Position numbers and translations under genes: made by a program
Notes under the pieces: model-generated
Databases searched by the model: none
The model's input: the letters and a program-made list of their open reading frames with translations, nothing else
What the model was told of the DNA's origin: nothing
Shown here: positions 7,992 through 16,995 of the stretch, piece after piece
Layout of the letters: each line of letters starts with the position of its first letter
Numbering within the stretch: position 1 is the stretch's first letter
DNA from: Alphaproteobacteria bacterium
GTDB taxonomy: Bacteria > Pseudomonadota > Alphaproteobacteria > MPNO01 > UBA830
Assembly: GCA_022822405.1 (NCBI GenBank)
Contig: JAJEBT010000033.1
Coordinates: forward strand, 1-32,265
DNA length: 32,265 bases
Direction: 5' to 3'

Positions 7992-8909
7992 TTAGTTGGA
8001 CAAGTATACTTCAACCCGCTCGGTTTCGGCAGCGCCGGAAGATGCCGGCAAGCCCGGCAGCCGTGTCCCGGGCACCACGGCTCCGATCACGATCCTTGGC
8101 TTCGGCACGCCCCCCCGCAGCAACCGCCCGGTAACGGCATTGGCCCGCTGTACCGACAGTTCGAGGTCCGCCACATGCATGTCCGGCCGTGCCGGTGGCC
8201 CGGCGCGCCCGTGCGCCTCGATGCGGACCGTTCCGCCGCGCCGCCGCCAAGCCTCCGCAACCGCGTCGATGAGGTCGAGAGCCACAGCGTCGAGGTCAGC
8301 CGATCCAGAGGCAAACCGCACCGTAGCGCCCCGATTGCCCGGTAGCACGTCTCCCGCCGCAGGCGGAGGCTGCAATGCCGGAACGAACAGCGGGCCTCCA
8401 GGGACCACGCCTCTCTCGGCGGCGCGGACCGAGGCGGCGACCCGGGGCGGCGGGGACCCGATGCGCACGGGCGCCGTCCGGCGCCCGGGATCCGTTCCGG
8501 CTCCGTCGGCCTCCCCGCCCGATAGCGCACGACCGCCGATCTCGGCCGAGATCCGGGCCGCGCCGGCACGATCGGCCACAAGTTCAGCGAAGATCCTGTC
8601 CTGCTCAGCACCGTCCCGCACCGGCGGGCGGGCGGGGACGACTGCCAGCTGCGGAAAGGGCCTGACATCGTCCCCCCGCGCGGCATCCACCAATCCCGGA
8701 CGGCCAACCCCGGCACTGCTGCGGTCGGATCGGGTAGCCGACTCGACCGGCTGTCCGGGGCCACCCTGGGTACAGGACGACAACCACAGGACAGCGAACG
8801 CAGCCGCAGCCAGCATCACGGGGCGGATCGGGAATGGAAGCCGTATGCCCTTCCCGTTGTCGTCGCCACAGGTGATGAGGAGAGGATGTGACCTGGAAAC
8901 AGTTGCCAT
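7992..8909 (-). CDS. Lipoprotein with C-terminal OmpA-like domain
   Basis: The N-terminal basic and hydrophobic segment ends in the lipobox L-S-S-C with C46 as the predicted lipidated residue. The middle (about 50-190) is low-complexity, rich in Gly, Ala, Pro and Arg. Residues 193-303 resemble an OmpA C-terminal (peptidoglycan-associating) domain: V-R-F-A-S-G-S-A-D-L, V-R-I-E-A-H-G-R-A and a final E-R-V-E-V-Y-L. It probably anchors in the outer or inner membrane and contacts peptidoglycan. The start may instead be ATG at 8816 (M-L-A-A-A-A-F-A), giving a more normal signal peptide. A long antisense frame over it is a GC shadow. Confidence 0.68.
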   Translation of the reverse strand: MATVSRSHPLLITCGDDNGKGIRLPFPIRPVMLAAAAFAVLWLSSCTQGGPGQPVESATRSDRSSAGVGRPGLVDAARGDDVRPFPQLAVVPARPPVRDGAEQDRIFAELVADRAGAARISAEIGGRALSGGEADGAGTDPGRRTAPVRIGSPPPRVAASVRAAERGVVPGGPLFVPALQPPPAAGDVLPGNRGATVRFASGSADLDAVALDLIDAVAEAWRRRGGTVRIEAHGRAGPPARPDMHVADLELSVQRANAVTGRLLRGGVPKPRIVIGAVVPGTRLPGLPASSGAAETERVEVYLSN

Positions 8910-9093
8910 GCGATTGAAGGCGTAAGGTGCACCGCACCGTGCTGTCCGGAGACTATATCCCGTAGGCCAAAAAGCAAGCTGCCGGGTGCCGCGGAGCTTC
9001 GCAAGAAATTTGCGCTGCCGGGAGCATGCCGACTATGGTGCTGACAAACGGCAGCGTGCGGTCGCCGGACAGTCCGAGAGAGGGTCTACAGCC

Positions 9094-9783
9094 ATGAAAC
9101 TTGCCGTTCCGGACTGGATACGGCCGACCATCGCGATCGCGGGAACCAAAACAGTGTTTCCGGTGCGCAGGATCTACGCCATCGGCCGAAACTATGCTGA
9201 TCACGCTGCCGAGACCGGTCTCGGCGGACAGGACGGGCCGGTGCCGGGGATTTCGCTCAAGCCCGCTGACTCGGTTATCGCCGACGGCAACGACCTGCCC
9301 TACCCGCCGGCGACCGCGGAACTCGACCACGAGATCGAGATGGTCATCGCCATCGGCAAGGGCGGCGCCTCGATCGCGGCAGAACGAGGAACCGAGCACA
9401 TCTTCGGCTACGCGGTCGGTTTCGACCTTATCCGCCGCGACCTGATGCGCGAATGCATCGCCCACGAGCACTCGTGGGATCTGTGCAAGAGTTTCGACGG
9501 CGCGTCGCCGGTTGGCGCCATCCGCCCGGCTTCCGAAATCGGCCATCCGGTCTCCGGGACCATTGCCCTGAGCGTCAACGGCGCCCCACGCCAACGGGGC
9601 GACATCTCGCAGATGATCTGGAAGCCGGCCGAGATTGTCTCCCGCCTGTCCCGCTACAGCCGGCTGGAGCCCGGCGACATCGTCTTTACCGGCACGCCCA
9701 AGGGCCCGGCGCCGGTTGTCGCCGGCGACCTGATCGAGGGGCGTATAGAGGGTGTCGGACAGCTGACGATACGCATCGTCTGA
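9094..9783 (+). CDS. Fumarylacetoacetate hydrolase family protein (fumarylpyruvate-hydrolase-like)
   Basis: A 229-residue single FAH domain. Metal ligands are the E80-x-E82 of L-D-H-E-I-E-M plus a downstream Asp, and the segment D-L-I-R-R-D-L...S-W-D-L-C-K-S-F-D-G is typical of fumarylpyruvate / acylpyruvate hydrolases, which cleave a C-C bond in fumarylpyruvate or similar ring-fission products. The reading frame is open from 8986, but ATG 9094 is chosen because GAGAGGG lies just upstream and family members start with this segment. The next gene, an SDR 67 bp downstream, is likely co-transcribed. The pairing suggests aromatic or acylpyruvate degradation. Confidence 0.88.
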   Translation: MKLAVPDWIRPTIAIAGTKTVFPVRRIYAIGRNYADHAAETGLGGQDGPVPGISLKPADSVIADGNDLPYPPATAELDHEIEMVIAIGKGGASIAAERGTEHIFGYAVGFDLIRRDLMRECIAHEHSWDLCKSFDGASPVGAIRPASEIGHPVSGTIALSVNGAPRQRGDISQMIWKPAEIVSRLSRYSRLEPGDIVFTGTPKGPAPVVAGDLIEGRIEGVGQLTIRIV

Positions 9784-9850
9784 TGACCGGTGCGCGACGC
9801 CCGCCGGCGAAACTGCCGCAGCAAGCAAGTCTTCACGGAAGGAAACGACG

Positions 9851-10645
9851 ATGAACACCTATAGCGACTTGGCCGTCGAAAAGCTGTTCCGCATGGATGG
9901 AGAGGTCGCCCTCGTGACCGGCGCCGGCAGCGGTTTCGGCAGAATCGCCGCGCTGACCTTCGCCAATGCCGGCGCCTCGGTCGCCGTGACCGACATCGAC
10001 ATGACAACGGCCGAGGCGGTGACCAGGGAGATCTCCGAGGGCGGTGGCCACGCTGTCGCACTGCGCCTCGACGTGTCGGACCGGAGCGCGATCGGCGAGA
10101 CCATCGACAGCGCCGCACAGGTCCTCGGTGGACTGCACGTGCTCGTCAACAATGCCGGCATTGCCCGCCGCGGGCCATCGGAAGACCTGTCTGACGAGGA
10201 CTGGGATGCCATCGTCGAAGTCAACCTGAGCGCCGCCTTCGCCGGGTGCCGCGCGGCCGCGCCGCACATGTTCGAGCACGGCGACGGCCGCATCATCAAC
10301 ATATCCTCGATCATGGGCCTGGTCGGCAACAGCATGTTTCCGCACGCCGGCTACCAGGCGACCAAGGGAGCCCTGGTCAACCTGACGAGGTCGCTCGCCG
10401 TGGAATGGGCGGGCCGGGGCATACGGGTCAATGCCCTCGCGCCGTCGTTTTTCCGAACCAATTTTGGTGCCGGTTTCATGCAGTCGAGTCCCGAGCTCGT
10501 GCAGCAAATCGAGGAGTTGACGCCGCTTGGACGTTTCGGAGAGCCATCTGAACTTGCCGGCGGCCTGCTTTTCCTGGCCAGCCGCGCCTCGTCGATGGTG
10601 ACCGGCGTCACGCTTCCGGTCGACGGAGGCTGGACTGCAGCATAG
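9851..10645 (+). CDS. Short-chain dehydrogenase/reductase
   Basis: Classical SDR of 264 residues: cofactor loop T-G-A-G-S-G-F-G near residue 23, N-N-A-G near 98, catalytic Ser in I-S-S-I-M-G and Y-x-x-x-K in H-A-G-Y-Q-A-T-K. The C-terminal P-V-D-G-G-W closes the fold. The Asp after the second beta strand (T-D-I-D) favours NAD(H). AAGGAA precedes the ATG. It follows the FAH-type hydrolase, so the substrate may be a catabolic alcohol or ketone. The specific reaction is unknown. Confidence 0.9.
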   Translation: MNTYSDLAVEKLFRMDGEVALVTGAGSGFGRIAALTFANAGASVAVTDIDMTTAEAVTREISEGGGHAVALRLDVSDRSAIGETIDSAAQVLGGLHVLVNNAGIARRGPSEDLSDEDWDAIVEVNLSAAFAGCRAAAPHMFEHGDGRIINISSIMGLVGNSMFPHAGYQATKGALVNLTRSLAVEWAGRGIRVNALAPSFFRTNFGAGFMQSSPELVQQIEELTPLGRFGEPSELAGGLLFLASRASSMVTGVTLPVDGGWTAA

Positions 10646-10661
10646 CCTTGCGGCGCCTCTT

Positions 10662-12023
10662 TCAGGCGAGGCCCGCCGGCCCACCGAGAATCGCGAGGAG
10701 TTCCCGCGCGTCCGCGAGGGTTTCAAGCTCGGCAACCATTGCCGCGACCTCCTCGATCCGACCGCTCGGCAGCATATCGGCGGCACAGGCCCGGAACTTG
10801 TCAGCAACCTGCGTGTAGGACAGCGGGTTTTCCGGCGTTCCCAGCGGGTGGTCGCAGCGGCCGTTGAATGCGGCGCCGTTCCGCATCTTGATCTCGATCG
10901 TGGCTTCCCCGGCCGCCAGGCCGGGCTCGGGCCGCACCTCGACCTGTTCTGCCGCGAATGCGCGAAGCACCGGATCGTCGTAGCAGGCGGGCTCGAACTG
11001 ATCGAGGGTCAGGGTCCCGTCCCGCAGGAAAACAGCAGCGACGTAGTGGGCGGACAACAGGGCTTCGAACTTGGCTTCGTAGGTCCCGAAACCGCCGTGC
11101 ATGTCGAACGGAGTCCGGCTCAGCGCGACCTCGACCCTGGCGATGTCGTCGAACGCGATGCCATCGCGGGCAGCCAGCCCGGACAGCGCGGTGAGGACCT
11201 CCTGAAGCGCGGTCGCCGCTGGCCAGAGCCGCAGCGAGATCTGCTGCAGCTCCCAGTGCTGGCCGAGATCCCTTGTCGCCAACTCCGGAGTCCCGCCCCC
11301 GGCCCAGGTCGCGTAGAGGCCGCCGTCCCGCGCCGTCAGGAACTCTCGTGTAGCGATGAAATCCCGCTCGGCGAGCAGCGCCGCCATCAGCCCGGACAGC
11401 GCAGCGCGGCACTGGTGCCATTTGACGGTCGGCGTCCCCCAGGCCGCGAAGGTGCCGGCCGACTGGCTGCCGGCCAGCCCGAACGCGCGCGCCATGCAGT
11501 CGCCATCGAAACCGCGGAGCCGACCCACCGCGGCCGCGGCACCGAAGGGTCCGATGACACCGGGACCGTGCCAACCGCGCCCGCGAAACTCGGCATAGTC
11601 GAGCCCTAGCCCGACTCGCGCCGTGATCTCCAGTCCCGCAACGAGCGCTGCCAGCAGTTCGCCGCCCGCGACGTGGTCGCGTTCCGCGATCGCCAGCGCC
11701 GGAGGCACGACCTCGGGCGTGATGTGCGTGAGCGTGGGCCTGTAGACATCGCACATCGTGACGGCGGTGATCAGGTAGCCGTTGAGAAGCGTCGCGCCGG
11801 CAAGAGAGAGGCCGCCGCCGCCGATGACAGTACTCTCGTCGGACTGTGCGAGGGACGATGCCATCCCGGTCACCTGCGCCGTCTCCTCGCCGCGATGACC
11901 GGCGAGCGCGCAGGCGAGCGCATCAAGCAGGAGGATTTTCGTCGATTCACGCACCGCCCGCGGCACGTCGCCGACGCGCAGACCCGAGGCAAATTCCGCC
12001 AGCGCCATCGTCGCTTCCGTCAT
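10662..12023 (-). CDS. MmgE/PrpD family protein
   Basis: A 453-residue member of the MmgE/PrpD family (2-methylcitrate dehydratase, cis-aconitate decarboxylase, iminodisuccinate epimerase and many uncharacterised relatives). Recognisable are the N-terminal L-L-D-A-L-A-C-A-L-A-G, the A-G-S-Q-S-A-G-T segment and the K-W-H-Q-C-R-A-A region around residue 200. GGGAGG precedes ATG 12023. It converges on the SDR at 10645 and is divergent from the HpaB-type gene (75 bp apart), sharing a control region with it. No prpB or prpC is nearby, so methylcitrate dehydratase is not supported. The substrate is unknown. Confidence 0.88.
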   Translation of the reverse strand: MTEATMALAEFASGLRVGDVPRAVRESTKILLLDALACALAGHRGEETAQVTGMASSLAQSDESTVIGGGGLSLAGATLLNGYLITAVTMCDVYRPTLTHITPEVVPPALAIAERDHVAGGELLAALVAGLEITARVGLGLDYAEFRGRGWHGPGVIGPFGAAAAVGRLRGFDGDCMARAFGLAGSQSAGTFAAWGTPTVKWHQCRAALSGLMAALLAERDFIATREFLTARDGGLYATWAGGGTPELATRDLGQHWELQQISLRLWPAATALQEVLTALSGLAARDGIAFDDIARVEVALSRTPFDMHGGFGTYEAKFEALLSAHYVAAVFLRDGTLTLDQFEPACYDDPVLRAFAAEQVEVRPEPGLAAGEATIEIKMRNGAAFNGRCDHPLGTPENPLSYTQVADKFRACAADMLPSGRIEEVAAMVAELETLADARELLAILGGPAGLA

Positions 12024-12040
12024 CCCGGCCTCCCCACTGC

Positions 12041-12085
12041 TGGACGGAGACCATCGAAACGATATTCTCTGGACAAATCAATATC
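12041..12085 (+). promoter_or_regulatory. Candidate promoter and inverted repeat for the HpaB-type gene
   Basis: TGGACG (12041-12046), 16 bp, TATTCT (12063-12068) is a plausible promoter. GATATT (12061-12066) and AATATC (12080-12085) form an inverted repeat with 13 bp between the arms, overlapping the -10 and +1. This could be an operator for a regulator not in the window. It lies in the 75-bp gap between divergent genes. Confidence 0.35.
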
Positions 12086-12098
12086 GGAGATCGCCGCG

Positions 12099-13562
12099 AT
12101 GCTCACCGGAGCAGAGTACCTGGACAGCCTGCGCGACGGCAGGTGCGTCTATATCGGCAAAGAGCGGGTTGATGACGTCACGACCCATGCCGCTTTCCGC
12201 AACGCGGCCGCATCATTCGCGAAGATCTACGATCTCAAGCAGGCACCGGAAAACCGCGATCCGATGGTCTCGGAAGAGGGTGGAGAGGAGTTTTCGACCT
12301 ATTTCCTGATGCCGCGGTCGCGCCAGGATCTCGAGCGGCGTTTCGAAACCCATCGCAGGATCGCGTCATGGAGTTACGGGTTGCTCGGCCGCTCGCCGGA
12401 TAATTTCCCGAGCTATCTGAGCGGCCTCGCCACCCATCCACAACTCTTCAACGACCTCCGCGAGGGATCCGGCGACAACTTGTCCGCGTATTACCGGCGC
12501 GCCCGGCGCGAGGACCTGTTCATTACCCATACCGTCACCAATCCGCAGACGACACGCCGGCCAGGCCGCCCCGAGCCGGACGGTGCCGCCTCTTCCACCC
12601 TCAGGGTGGTGGATGAGGACGATGCCGGCGTGACGATAAACGGCCTCAAGATGATCGGTACCTCGGCGATCTTCTGCCACGACGCATGGGTCGGCAACCT
12701 CCAGCCGGTCCCCGACGGCCACGAGGACGAGACCATTACCTGCGCGGTGCCGCTCGGCGCGCCGGGGGTCTCCATCTGGTCGCGCAAGCCCTACGAGCGG
12801 TTTGCAGGAAGCGAGTTCGACATGCCGCTGACCTGGCGCTACGACGAAACCGACGCCGCTGTACTGTTCGAAAACGTCCGGGTTCCGTGGGAAAACGTTT
12901 TTCTGCACGACAATGTCGAGATGACCCGGGAGATCTACATGCGGACGCCCGGCCACTCGCTCGCCAATCATCAGGCCAACATCCGCTTCCTCGAGAAGCT
13001 GAAGTTGCTGACGGGCGTCGCCCACGCGGTATGCCGCGCCAACAACACGCTGCACATCCCTGCGGTCCAGGGCGTTCTCGGACAACTCGCCGCCCGGCTC
13101 GGCCTTCTCGAGGGGCTGGTGATGGGGCAACTGCACAGCTGCGAGGAAATGGTGCCCGGCTCCGGATATGTCACCGTGAACCGCCGCTACATGTACGCAG
13201 CCCTCCACTGGTGCACGAACCACCATTCGGAAATCTGCGACACGGTGCGCGAACTCCTTGGCGGCGGCCCGATTCAGATGCCGGCCGATTCGTCGGTACT
13301 CGCTGATCCGGAACTCTGCCAGAAATTCGAGAGGTACTGGTCGACACCGGAGCAATCGGCGAAGGACCGCATGAAGCTGCTCAGATTGGCTTGGGACCTG
13401 TTGAATTCGGAATTTGCGGGCCGCAACACGCAATACGAGAAATTCTACGCCGGCCCCGGCTTCGTGATGGACTCATACAGCTTCACAAGCTGCCCATGGC
13501 CGGAGCTCGAGGCAGCCGTGACCGAGCTGATGGCCGGCTACGACGCCGAAACGGCGATCTGA
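12099..13562 (+). CDS. HpaB-type FADH2-dependent monooxygenase (4-hydroxyphenylacetate 3-hydroxylase family)
   Basis: The 487-residue protein fits the HpaB/PvcC family in order and length: N-terminal L-T-G-A-E-Y-L-D-S-L-R-D-G-R and V-Y-I-G-K-E-R-V, the middle acyl-CoA-dehydrogenase-like beta region (V-N-G-like I-N-G-L-K-M-I-G-T-S) and the long C-terminal helical region with G-P-I-Q-M-P. Family members hydroxylate phenols using FADH2 from a separate reductase. Some relatives are 4-hydroxybutyryl-CoA dehydratases, but I do not see that enzyme's spaced Cys/His cluster. ATG 12099 has GGAG nine bases upstream; the frame is open further upstream only as antisense of the MmgE/PrpD gene. No HpaC reductase lies beside it. 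Confidence 0.86.
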   Translation: MLTGAEYLDSLRDGRCVYIGKERVDDVTTHAAFRNAAASFAKIYDLKQAPENRDPMVSEEGGEEFSTYFLMPRSRQDLERRFETHRRIASWSYGLLGRSPDNFPSYLSGLATHPQLFNDLREGSGDNLSAYYRRARREDLFITHTVTNPQTTRRPGRPEPDGAASSTLRVVDEDDAGVTINGLKMIGTSAIFCHDAWVGNLQPVPDGHEDETITCAVPLGAPGVSIWSRKPYERFAGSEFDMPLTWRYDETDAAVLFENVRVPWENVFLHDNVEMTREIYMRTPGHSLANHQANIRFLEKLKLLTGVAHAVCRANNTLHIPAVQGVLGQLAARLGLLEGLVMGQLHSCEEMVPGSGYVTVNRRYMYAALHWCTNHHSEICDTVRELLGGGPIQMPADSSVLADPELCQKFERYWSTPEQSAKDRMKLLRLAWDLLNSEFAGRNTQYEKFYAGPGFVMDSYSFTSCPWPELEAAVTELMAGYDAETAI

Positions 13563-13785
13563 AACGTCGCCCGCGGCCGCGCACCGGCACCGAAGAGGAC
13601 GGTGCTCCGCAATTGCCAAGCCCGCGCACGCGCCGGACGCCGCAGTCATCGCGGCCACTTCTTCATCTGACGGGAGGCCCGCCGTCGGAACCGGCGATGA
13701 CAACATTCCCAAAATCTGGAATACTGGCGCCGTCCGCAGCAGTCGGGCTGCGGCTGCGCGAACACCATCCGGGGACTAGGCCGCG

Positions 13786-14112
13786 ATGATCGATACGGTG
13801 GCAGCGAGGGAGCGACTGGAGGCGCGCCTGCAGGCGTTGACCTCCAAACTGACGGAAATCGACGAGGATCTGAAGGAACACGGAGCCGAGGCCGATTTCG
13901 AGGAACGGGCCACGGAGATCGCCGGCGACGAAGTCCTCGAAGGGCTGGGCCTGCAGGGTCAGCGGGAAGCCACGCAGATCAAAGCCGCCCTCCAGCGGAT
14001 CGAAGACGGCAGATACGGGATCTGTGTGCAATGCGGCGAGGAAATCCCGGAAAAGCGCCTTGAACTCTTGCCCCACACCCCGCTCTGCACCGATTGCATG
14101 GCCGACCGGTAG
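13786..14112 (+). CDS. DksA/TraR family C4 zinc-finger protein
   Basis: A 108-residue protein with an N-terminal coiled coil (about 1-70) and a four-Cys zinc finger C80-x2-C83...C101-x2-C104. Such proteins enter the RNA polymerase secondary channel and modulate initiation. The coil tip reads A-D-F-E-E-R-A-T-E rather than the D-x-x-D-x-A of enterobacterial DksA, so ppGpp-type action cannot be assumed. It is a stand-alone gene, 223 bp after the HpaB-type gene. That gap holds a small hairpin (13587-13605) but no T tract. Confidence 0.9.
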   Translation: MIDTVAARERLEARLQALTSKLTEIDEDLKEHGAEADFEERATEIAGDEVLEGLGLQGQREATQIKAALQRIEDGRYGICVQCGEEIPEKRLELLPHTPLCTDCMADR

Positions 14113-14169
14113 AGCGCGTCCAGCCGCAGCTTCCCTCCTGCCGTGCCACCATGCGGGCGGCGCCTGCCG

Positions 14170-15420
14170 TCAACCCTCCTTGTTCCCGCTCTCGCGGATC
14201 TGTGCACGGACGGCGCCGCTCTCGATCAGGCGCGCGGCGGCGTCTTCGTCCAGTTCGAGCACATCCCGCAGGATTTCGGCCGTGTCGGCGCCCAGCGCGG
14301 GCGGATAGCCGTGCCGGTCGACGGCGGACCGCGACGTCTTGACCGGATTCCCCACGACCCTGACCGCCCGGCCGGCACCGTCGTCAAGATCCAGAATCAT
14401 GTCGCGTTCGGTGATCTGGGGATTCGAGAGCGCCTTTTCCAGCGTGTTGACCTCGCCGACCGGTATACCGGCCTCAAGGAGCCGCGGCACCCAGTGATCC
14501 GCCTCGTGTCCGGCAAACGCCTCCTCAAGGAGCGACCACAAGAGGTTACGATTGGTGTAACGGTCCTCGTTGCGCACGAAGCGCGGGTCTTCCTTTAGCC
14601 GCTCAAGACCGAGCACATCGCAGAGTCCTTGCCACATACGCTCGGTGTTGGCCGTGATCACGAGGGACGTTCCGTTGGCGCAATCGAAGCCGCGATAGGT
14701 CGGAATCGAATCGTGGCCCCACCCCTGCCGGCCCGGATTCTTGCCCGAATGCAGATAGTAGGCGGCCTGATAGCACAGCATCGAGACCTGGCAGTCCAGC
14801 ATCGAGACGTCTATATACTGGCCTTTGCCTGAACGGCGTCGCTCTTCCAGCGCCGCAAGAGCGCCGATGACCGAAAACATGCCGGCCGAAAGATCTCCGA
14901 TCGGGATACCGGACCGGACCGCCGAACGACCGGCTTCCCCGGTCATGCCCATGCCCCCCGAGATCGCTTGCACGATCATGTCGTAGGCCGGACGGCTGCG
15001 ATCGGGTCCGGTCTGGCCGAAACCGCTGATCGAGGCCCAGATGAGCCCGGGATTGCGGCGCGACAGATCGTCATAGGCGAGCCCCAGACGGTCAAGAACG
15101 CCGGGCCGGAAGTTCTCGAACAGGAAGTCCGACCTGTCGGCCAGGTTCTTGACCAGATCGAGGCCCTCGGTCGTCTTCATATCCACAACGATGCTTTTCT
15201 TGTTGCGGTTGACCGACAGGTAGTAACAGCTGTCGTCGCCGACGAAGTTCGGCGGCAGGGCCCGCGACCAGTCGCCGGCCGGCGCCTCGACCTTGAGCAC
15301 CTCAGCCCCGAGGTCGGCGAGGATCATCGTGGCGTACGGCCCGGCAAGGAACTGGGTCAGGTCCAGTACCCGCAAGCCACCAAGCGGCCCACCGCTCCCG
15401 TCTCGTTGTCCGTCAGGCAT
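14170..15420 (-). CDS. CaiB/BaiF family CoA-transferase
   Basis: A class III CoA-transferase of 416 residues, which moves CoA between acyl-CoA and a free carboxylic acid. The N-terminal L-R-V-L-D-L-T-Q-F-L-A-G-P-Y is typical. D147 in P-A-Y-D-M-I-V-Q-A is at the position of the catalytic aspartate that forms the mixed anhydride. G-Q-T-G-P precedes it. ATG 15420 is preceded by GGAG and nine bases; the frame remains open to 15486 without an equivalent signal. It points away from the TRAP binding-protein gene and may activate an imported acid. The substrate is not inferable. Confidence 0.92.
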   Translation of the reverse strand: MPDGQRDGSGGPLGGLRVLDLTQFLAGPYATMILADLGAEVLKVEAPAGDWSRALPPNFVGDDSCYYLSVNRNKKSIVVDMKTTEGLDLVKNLADRSDFLFENFRPGVLDRLGLAYDDLSRRNPGLIWASISGFGQTGPDRSRPAYDMIVQAISGGMGMTGEAGRSAVRSGIPIGDLSAGMFSVIGALAALEERRRSGKGQYIDVSMLDCQVSMLCYQAAYYLHSGKNPGRQGWGHDSIPTYRGFDCANGTSLVITANTERMWQGLCDVLGLERLKEDPRFVRNEDRYTNRNLLWSLLEEAFAGHEADHWVPRLLEAGIPVGEVNTLEKALSNPQITERDMILDLDDGAGRAVRVVGNPVKTSRSAVDRHGYPPALGADTAEILRDVLELDEDAAARLIESGAVRAQIRESGNKEG

Positions 15421-15851
15421 TCGCTGAGTCTCCGGCCCAGGGGCGATCGCAGAGTCCGAGCCGAGCAGCCCGCAAACGGAACACAAGGACGACGCGCGGC
15501 AGCCGCAACCTCGGGCAGGCCCGTTCGCGGCAGTTCTACTTCAGTTGCCAGTCGCCCGCAATTTGCCGGCAGCAGGCCGCGACGGCATTATCCGCCACGC
15601 CTCGATTCGGAGTCCGCAAAGATGTACGATGCCGACGGGCGATGCATCCCGCAGCGCTCCGGACCGGCACGAAATTCGCAGCCGGTCGGTTCGTGGCGGC
15701 CCGGAGCCGGAACCGGCAAGGGAACGCCGACACTGCCGATTGTAGCGGACAGGCCGCCGGCCTCGGCCTGTCCATCGAAGGCAGGGAGACTTTTGGCACG
15801 CTGCACGCACCAGCCGGCGGTGGCAAGCAGAGAACAATTCTGGAGGATTTC
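15421..15851. other. 431-bp divergent intergenic region
   Basis: This lies between the CoA-transferase (leftward) and the TRAP binding-protein remnant (rightward). It must contain both promoters. I see no convincing consensus hexamers, no conserved protein and no RNA gene in it. Open frames on either strand here have no recognisable composition or motif. Confidence 0.4.
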
Positions 15852-16867
15852 ATGTATCAGCGAATCAGGTCGGCCGTTCTTCCGACCATTGCGGCAACAG
15901 CCGCCGTCGCCATCGCGGGTTCCGCGTGGGCGGCATACGACATGAAGGTCGGATATCCGACAACAGCAGATCCGCAGCACGATCACGCCTTGCGGCTGGT
16001 CAAACTCATCAAGGAGAGGACCAAGGGTGAGGTCGTGGGTCGTGTGTTTCCGACCAGCCAGCTCGGCAAGATTCCGCGACAGGTCGAAGGCATTCAGCTC
16101 GGTACGCAGGAAGTCTTCCTTGCGCCGCCGGGCTTTCTGCAGGGCATCAATCCGGCGTTCCAAGTCGGCGACACGCACCGGGCCTGTTCAAGAGCCACGC
16201 CCATGCCCACAAGTCGCTGACCGACCCGTCCTTCCGCGACAAGTTCCTGGCGCTCGGCCTCAACAAGGGCATAGTCGGCGCCAACCTCTGGATCTATGAT
16301 GGCACATCCTACATGACGACCTCTCCGATCAAGGTCCTTGCCGACTTCAAGGGCAAGAAGATCCGCGTTCTCGCCACCCAGATCGAGCGTGAAATCGTCG
16401 GGACGGTCGGCGCCACCGGCGTGCCGATTCCCTTCACCGAGGTCGTACCCGCCATCCAACGCAAGGTGGTCGACGGCGCCCGCACCAGTTTGGTCGTTGC
16501 GGCAAAGGCAAAATTCCCGACCGTCACCAAGCATCTCACGGTCACCAACGGCGCCTATATTCCGACCGGTACATGGATCTCCAAGGTCTGGCTCGAAAAG
16601 CTTCCCGCCAATCTTCGCAAGATCGTCGTCGACACGTCGGCCGAAATCGAGGACTGGGCGTCGGAGCATTCCGCAGGCTTCGTCGACGTGATGATCGACG
16701 AATGGAAAAAGCAGGGTGCGACCGTCTACCGGCTTTCTGATGCCGACCAGGCGGCATACATGAAGGGCATCGCCCCGCTTGGCGACCAGATTCTCGGCAC
16801 GCACAAGAATGCGGGAGTGCGCGACATGTACAAGCTGCTGAAGGCAGCCGCCAAGAAGAACATGTAG
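15852..16867 (+). pseudogene. dctP: TRAP transporter solute-binding protein DctP, frameshifted
   Basis: The first frame (15852 to 16220) begins after GGAGGA with a clear Sec signal peptide ending A-G-S-A-W-A (cleavage about residue 27) and DctP sequence through N-P-A-F-Q-V-G-D-T. It then runs into H-R-A-C-S and stops. The homologous sequence resumes in another frame at 16178 with P-G-L-F-K-S-H-A-H-A-H-K and continues with DctP features (D-F-K-G-K-K-I-R-V) to TAG 16865-16867. One base is missing, or two are extra, at about 16176-16177. Rejoined, the protein would be about 338 residues, normal for DctP. No dctQ or dctM gene lies next to it. Either a real orphan pseudogene or a sequencing error. 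Confidence 0.85.
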
Positions 16868-16995
16868 TGGATCGGACGCCGGACGCGCTTGCGGACGGCG
16901 TTCACGCTTCGGGATATTCCTGCGGCCGGCCGATGACGCAAGTTCGGCCGGCCGCCTCCGGCCGCATGTCGCGGCGGTGGCGGGGAGGACCGGAC

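Noticed and set aside
13587..13605. Hairpin after the HpaB-type gene as an intrinsic terminator
   Set aside because: GCACCG/CGGTGC stem is real but is not followed by a T tract on either strand.
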